The position numbers were made by a program, and so were the translations under genes. From UBA6382 sp964596865 (GTDB taxonomy: Bacteria > Bacteroidota > Bacteroidia > Bacteroidales > Bacteroidaceae), in the NCBI GenBank assembly GCA_964596865.1, contig CAZQVW010000015.1, forward strand, positions 1 to 18,543: 18,543 nt of DNA. Reading direction: 5' to 3'. Numbering within the stretch: the first letter of the stretch is position 1; the number at the start of each line of letters is the position of its first letter. Below, one piece after another: positions 16,199-18,543 of the stretch. The notes beneath the pieces are model-generated. The model saw only the letters and a list, made by a program, of their open reading frames with translations, did no database searches and was not told the origin of the DNA.

Positions 16199-16361
16199 GT
16201 AGGGGCGGATCAGCCGCGTAGCGGCGTGTTCCGGGGCCCCCGCGACAAATTTATTTGGAGTGGGGTGGCGGTTATCCGCCCTATTGCCCGTTAGGGCAAA
16301 TAAATGTGGCCATATATTGTTTCCAACCGTTCCGGTTGTAGGGCGGCTAATCCGCCCCTAC
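16199..16361. mobile_element. MITE/REP-like palindromic element
   Basis: The ends are 18-bp inverted repeats, GTAGGGGCGGATCAGCCG (16199-16216) and CGGCTAATCCGCCCCTAC (16344-16361), with 17 of 18 pairing. Inside are at least four more small palindromes: GCCGC-GTA-GCGGC (16213-16225), GGCGG-TTAT-CCGCC (16267-16280), TTGCCC-GTTA-GGGCAA (16284-16299) and CAACCG-TTC-CGGTTG (16324-16338). There is also an outer pair TTTATTTG/CAAATAAA (16251-16258 and 16297-16304). The element is non-coding, GC-rich against AT-rich flanks, and about 163 bp long, as for a non-autonomous REP/MITE family. GTAGGGGCG-type ends are common in bacterial REP elements. Confidence 0.65.
16246..16253 (-). promoter_or_regulatory. 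weak candidate -7 box for the aldolase gene
   Basis: TAAATTTG on the minus strand fits TAnnTTTG exactly but lies inside the palindromic element and has no matching -33 box. If used, the element would have supplied the promoter of the downstream gene. Confidence 0.2.
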
Positions 16362-16448
16362 CGCCTAAATCACCGGGTTGTTATCATGTTTACACGCGTT
16401 ATACAACGAACTATTGCGGTGTCCTATTTTATGCCGGACACATATTAA

Positions 16449-16463
16449 ATGTTATTGTCGCAA
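16449..16463. repeat. 15-bp direct repeat, second copy
   Basis: ATGTTATTGTCGCAA occurs here, covering the end and stop codon of tyrA, and again at 16129-16143 just before the aldolase start. The copies are 320 bp apart and bracket the palindromic element, although not immediately. Confidence 0.7.
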
Positions 16464-17231
16464 AGCATTGGCTTTTATTCGTGCTATGAATTTGGAGAGG
16501 GCCGCTGCGTCCTTGTTTTGTATGATTGTGATGAGCGTTTTCAGTTCTTCGCGGATTTTTGTTACCTGTCCTTCGGTGTAGGGGTTGAACAGGATTTCGC
16601 GCAAGAGGGTCTCGTCTTCGTTAAGCACCCCTTTGGCGATGGCCATGTGGCGCTTAAAGGTGGTGCCGGGGGCTTCTATCGGTTTCATCACGGCCGCAAA
16701 GACGAATGTACTGACAAACGGTATACTGAGCGAGTAGGCCACCGTCTCATCGTGCTCCTGAAAAGAGTATTCACTGATATGAAGTCCCAGCCGCTGGTAT
16801 AGATCCTTAAAAAAGATGCGTCCCATATAGTCGCCCTCGGTGATGATGATGGCGTTTTCGTTGCTGAGCGCCCCAAGGTTGGCGAATGTGGGGCCAAACA
16901 TGGGGTGGGTGCTCACAAAGGGGTGGCCGCATTCTTTATAATAGTCGTAGAAACCGGTCTTGACTGACGCGATGTCGCTAAGGATGCAGTGGTCGGGGAT
17001 ATGTGGCTCCACTTGGCGGAACACGTCCAGCGTATATTTCAAGGTGACGGCATTAATCACCAGTTCGGGGCTGAAAGCGTCTATCTCGTCCAGCGAAGTG
17101 AAGCGCTGAGTGTTGTACATAAAGCGCAGGCGCTTGGGGTCGGTGTCATAGACGGCGGTCTCGTGGTCGAAACTCAATAGGTCTACAAAAAACGAGCCCA
17201 TCTTGCCCGCGCCCAATATCAGTATTCTCAT
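16452..17231 (-). CDS. tyrA: prephenate dehydrogenase
   Basis: A 259-residue NAD(P)-dependent enzyme that should convert prephenate to 4-hydroxyphenylpyruvate, the tyrosine branch step. The N-terminal Rossmann motif GAGKMGSFF is at residues 7-15, followed by SDIASVKTGF (85-94) and the active-site STHPMFGPT (107-115). The rest is the helical TyrA dimer domain. There is no C-terminal ACT domain, as in short Bacteroidales TyrA proteins, so tyrosine feedback through ACT is not expected. It lies 64 bp after the DAHP synthase/chorismate mutase gene, which makes prephenate, and is almost certainly co-transcribed with it. Confidence 0.9.
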   Translation of the reverse strand: MRILILGAGKMGSFFVDLLSFDHETAVYDTDPKRLRFMYNTQRFTSLDEIDAFSPELVINAVTLKYTLDVFRQVEPHIPDHCILSDIASVKTGFYDYYKECGHPFVSTHPMFGPTFANLGALSNENAIIITEGDYMGRIFFKDLYQRLGLHISEYSFQEHDETVAYSLSIPFVSTFVFAAVMKPIEAPGTTFKRHMAIAKGVLNEDETLLREILFNPYTEGQVTKIREELKTLITIIQNKDAAALSKFIARIKANALRQ

Positions 17232-17235
17232 CTTT

Positions 17236-17247
17236 ACAAACGTTTGT
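17236..17247. promoter_or_regulatory. perfect 12-bp palindrome before tyrA
   Basis: ACAAACGTTTGT is a perfect palindrome ending five bases before the tyrA start codon, where the ribosome would bind. The AAACGTTT core resembles LacI-family operators, but no regulator is encoded nearby and chance is possible. Confidence 0.35.
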
Positions 17248-17252
17248 GGAGG

Positions 17253-17281
17253 GGGCAGGCGGCATAGCGGCCGCCATGCCC
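17253..17281 (-). other. GC-rich intercistronic hairpin
   Basis: GGGCAGGCGGC (17253-17263) pairs with GCCGCC-A-TGCCC (17270-17281) with one bulged A and a six-base loop. It lies between the DAHP synthase/chorismate mutase stop and tyrA and lacks a T-run, so it is more likely an RNA-stability, attenuation or REP-type hairpin than a full terminator. Confidence 0.6.
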
Positions 17282-17295
17282 ACCATTTATCTCAA

Positions 17296-18360
17296 TTATT
17301 TGTTGATTATTTCCATTTGTTGGCGCACGCTCTCTTCGTGGATGTGCTCAAAGATATTTTTGATGCACTCGGGGTCGATGCCCTGCAGCGACCCTTGTGC
17401 GCCGCGCTTATCCAGAATTTGGGTGTAGCGGCGGGGCTGTACGATGGTCATGCCCTTCTCCTTTTTATACTCACCAATCTGGCGCGAAATCTTCATTCGT
17501 CTGGCCAGGAGGTCGATAAGGTCGTTGTCTATCTCGTCTATCTGGCGACGGAGGTCGGAGAGGGAATCGGTGGCCTCCACCTTATCGCGTATCACGAGGC
17601 GCGACAGGATATAATCCAACACATCTGGCGTTACCTGCTGCTTGGCATCGCTCCATGCGTCGTCGGGCGAGCAATGACTCTCCACAATCAGTCCGTCCAT
17701 GCCCAAATCCATTGCTTGTTGGCACAGGGGGGCGATGAGGTCGCGTCGCCCGCCGGTGTGTGAGGGGTCGTGGAAGATGGGCAATTTGGGGATGCGGCGG
17801 TGTAGCTCGATAGGAATCTGCCACATCGGTGGGTTGCGATAAATTTTCTTTTCGTAGGACGAGAATCCGCGGTGGATAGCTCCAAGGCGCGTGATGCCGG
17901 CCTGGTTGATGCGCTCCATGGCTCCTATCCATAGTTCCAAATCCGGATTGACGGGGTTTTTCACCAGCACGGGTATGTCTACGCCCTTCAGCGAGTCGGC
18001 CAATGCCTGCATAGCAAAGGGGTTGGCGGTGGTGCGGGCGCCCACCCACAGAATGTCGATGCCGTATTTCAGAGCCAGTTCCACATGCTCGGGCGTAGCC
18101 ACCTCGGTGGCGGTGAGCATACCGGTTTCTTCTTTCACGCGCTGCATCCACGGCAGGGCTTTCTCGCCGTTGCCCTCAAAGCCTCCGGGCTTGGTGCGCG
18201 GTTTCCAAATTCCGGCTCTGAAAATGTGGCAGCCTTTTGCGGCTAACTGGCGGGCGGTGGTCATCACCTGCTCTTCTGTCTCGGCCGAACAGGGGCCGGC
18301 AATCACGAATGGGCGAGGGTTGTCGCTGGGCAGTCCCAGCGGTTGTAATTCAAGTTCCAT
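17296..18360 (-). CDS. bifunctional DAHP synthase / chorismate mutase
   Basis: A 354-residue fusion for the first shikimate step and the chorismate-to-prephenate step. Residues about 1-262 form a DAHP synthase barrel of the KDO8P-synthase-like type: AGPCSAE with metal-ligand C24, KPRTKP (53-58), KNP (134-136), HRG (163-165), FHDPSHTGG (196-204) and ESHCSPDDAWSDAKQQ (227-242). Residues about 266-354 form an AroQ-class chorismate mutase (LRRQIDEIDNDLIDLLARR, IGEYKK). The product prephenate feeds TyrA, encoded next. This fusion is known in Bacteroidales, where it commonly lies among pheA and aminotransferase genes, so related genes may lie right of the window. The start ATG 18360 is preceded by a repeat-filled leader that runs to the window edge. 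Confidence 0.93.
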   Translation of the reverse strand: MELELQPLGLPSDNPRPFVIAGPCSAETEEQVMTTARQLAAKGCHIFRAGIWKPRTKPGGFEGNGEKALPWMQRVKEETGMLTATEVATPEHVELALKYGIDILWVGARTTANPFAMQALADSLKGVDIPVLVKNPVNPDLELWIGAMERINQAGITRLGAIHRGFSSYEKKIYRNPPMWQIPIELHRRIPKLPIFHDPSHTGGRRDLIAPLCQQAMDLGMDGLIVESHCSPDDAWSDAKQQVTPDVLDYILSRLVIRDKVEATDSLSDLRRQIDEIDNDLIDLLARRMKISRQIGEYKKEKGMTIVQPRRYTQILDKRGAQGSLQGIDPECIKNIFEHIHEESVRQQMEIINK

Positions 18361-18390
18361 AGTACTGTTTATTTTGTGTGTGTTTGTTTG

Positions 18391-18540
18391 CTATTATAGG
18401 TTGTTAGTCTATTATTGCTGACTGTTTATCTATTATTCCGGATTGTTGTTTTACTATTCCAGATTGTTGTTTTACTATTCCAGACTGTTTGTTTTACTAT
18501 TCCAAACTGTTTGTCTACTATTACAGTTTATCTTCTTATA
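18391..18540. repeat. ~21-bp tandem array upstream of the DAHP synthase gene
   Basis: The anchor CTATTA/CTATTC recurs at 18391, 18409, 18430, 18454, 18475, 18497 and 18518, with spacings of 18, 21, 24, 21, 22 and 21. The clearest units read TTTTACTATTCCAGATTGTTG. The array fills the whole visible leader and continues to, or past, the window edge. No TAnnTTTG box was found within it. Confidence 0.85.
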
Positions 18541-18543
18541 ATG

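Noticed and set aside
16419..16441. Hairpin GTGTCC/GGACAC as the tyrA terminator
   Set aside because: A 6-bp stem with an 11-base loop and no T-run on the minus strand; not convincing.

Overview
The window looks like chromosomal DNA of a gut-type Bacteroidales bacterium (Muribaculaceae- or Prevotellaceae-like; genus not resolvable from the sequence). Pointers are the secreted glycan-acting proteins ending in a short Bacteroidetes C-terminal tail (YN/YDxxGx...GxxIxNGKKxxxK), TAnnTTTG-type -7 promoter boxes, a fused DAHP synthase-chorismate mutase next to tyrA, and an etfB-etfA-acyl-CoA dehydrogenase cluster. Genes are GC-rich; the gaps between them are AT-rich, long and repetitive.

Layout. 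Bases 1-553 are non-coding, with two tandem-repeat arrays either side of a candidate promoter. 554-4120 (+) encodes a secreted multidomain sialidase. 4121-4562 is a convergent gap filled with 21-bp repeats and closed by a strong bidirectional terminator. 4563-8348 (-) encodes a 1261-residue secreted esterase with four SGNH domains, probably acting with the sialidase on O-acetylated sialoglycans. 8677-12507 (-) is an etfB-etfA-acd operon for acyl-CoA oxidation. 12998-14689 (-) is an acyl-CoA synthetase that could supply its substrate. 15003-16130 (-) is a PLP-dependent threonine-aldolase-type enzyme. 16199-16361 is a palindrome-rich MITE/REP-like element. 16452-17231 and 17296-18360 (-) are tyrA and the DAHP synthase/chorismate mutase, the entry and tyrosine-branch steps of aromatic amino acid synthesis. 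All genes except the sialidase are on the minus strand.

The most unusual signal is not a gene. Nearly every long intergenic gap carries a tandem array with a period of about 21 bp (20-22, sometimes seen as 42, 43 or 63), yet the unit sequence differs completely from gap to gap. Arrays lie between a recognisable promoter and the start codon (long repetitive 5' leaders upstream of the sialidase, SGNH, etfB and acyl-CoA synthetase genes) and also directly after stop codons (the sialidase array begins inside its last codons). Period conserved with sequence not conserved implies a local, recurrent generating process or selection on spacing (two helical turns, or seven codons) rather than copying of one mobile repeat. 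I do not recognise a described system with this behaviour. No CRISPR, tRNA, rRNA, transposase or phage gene is visible.
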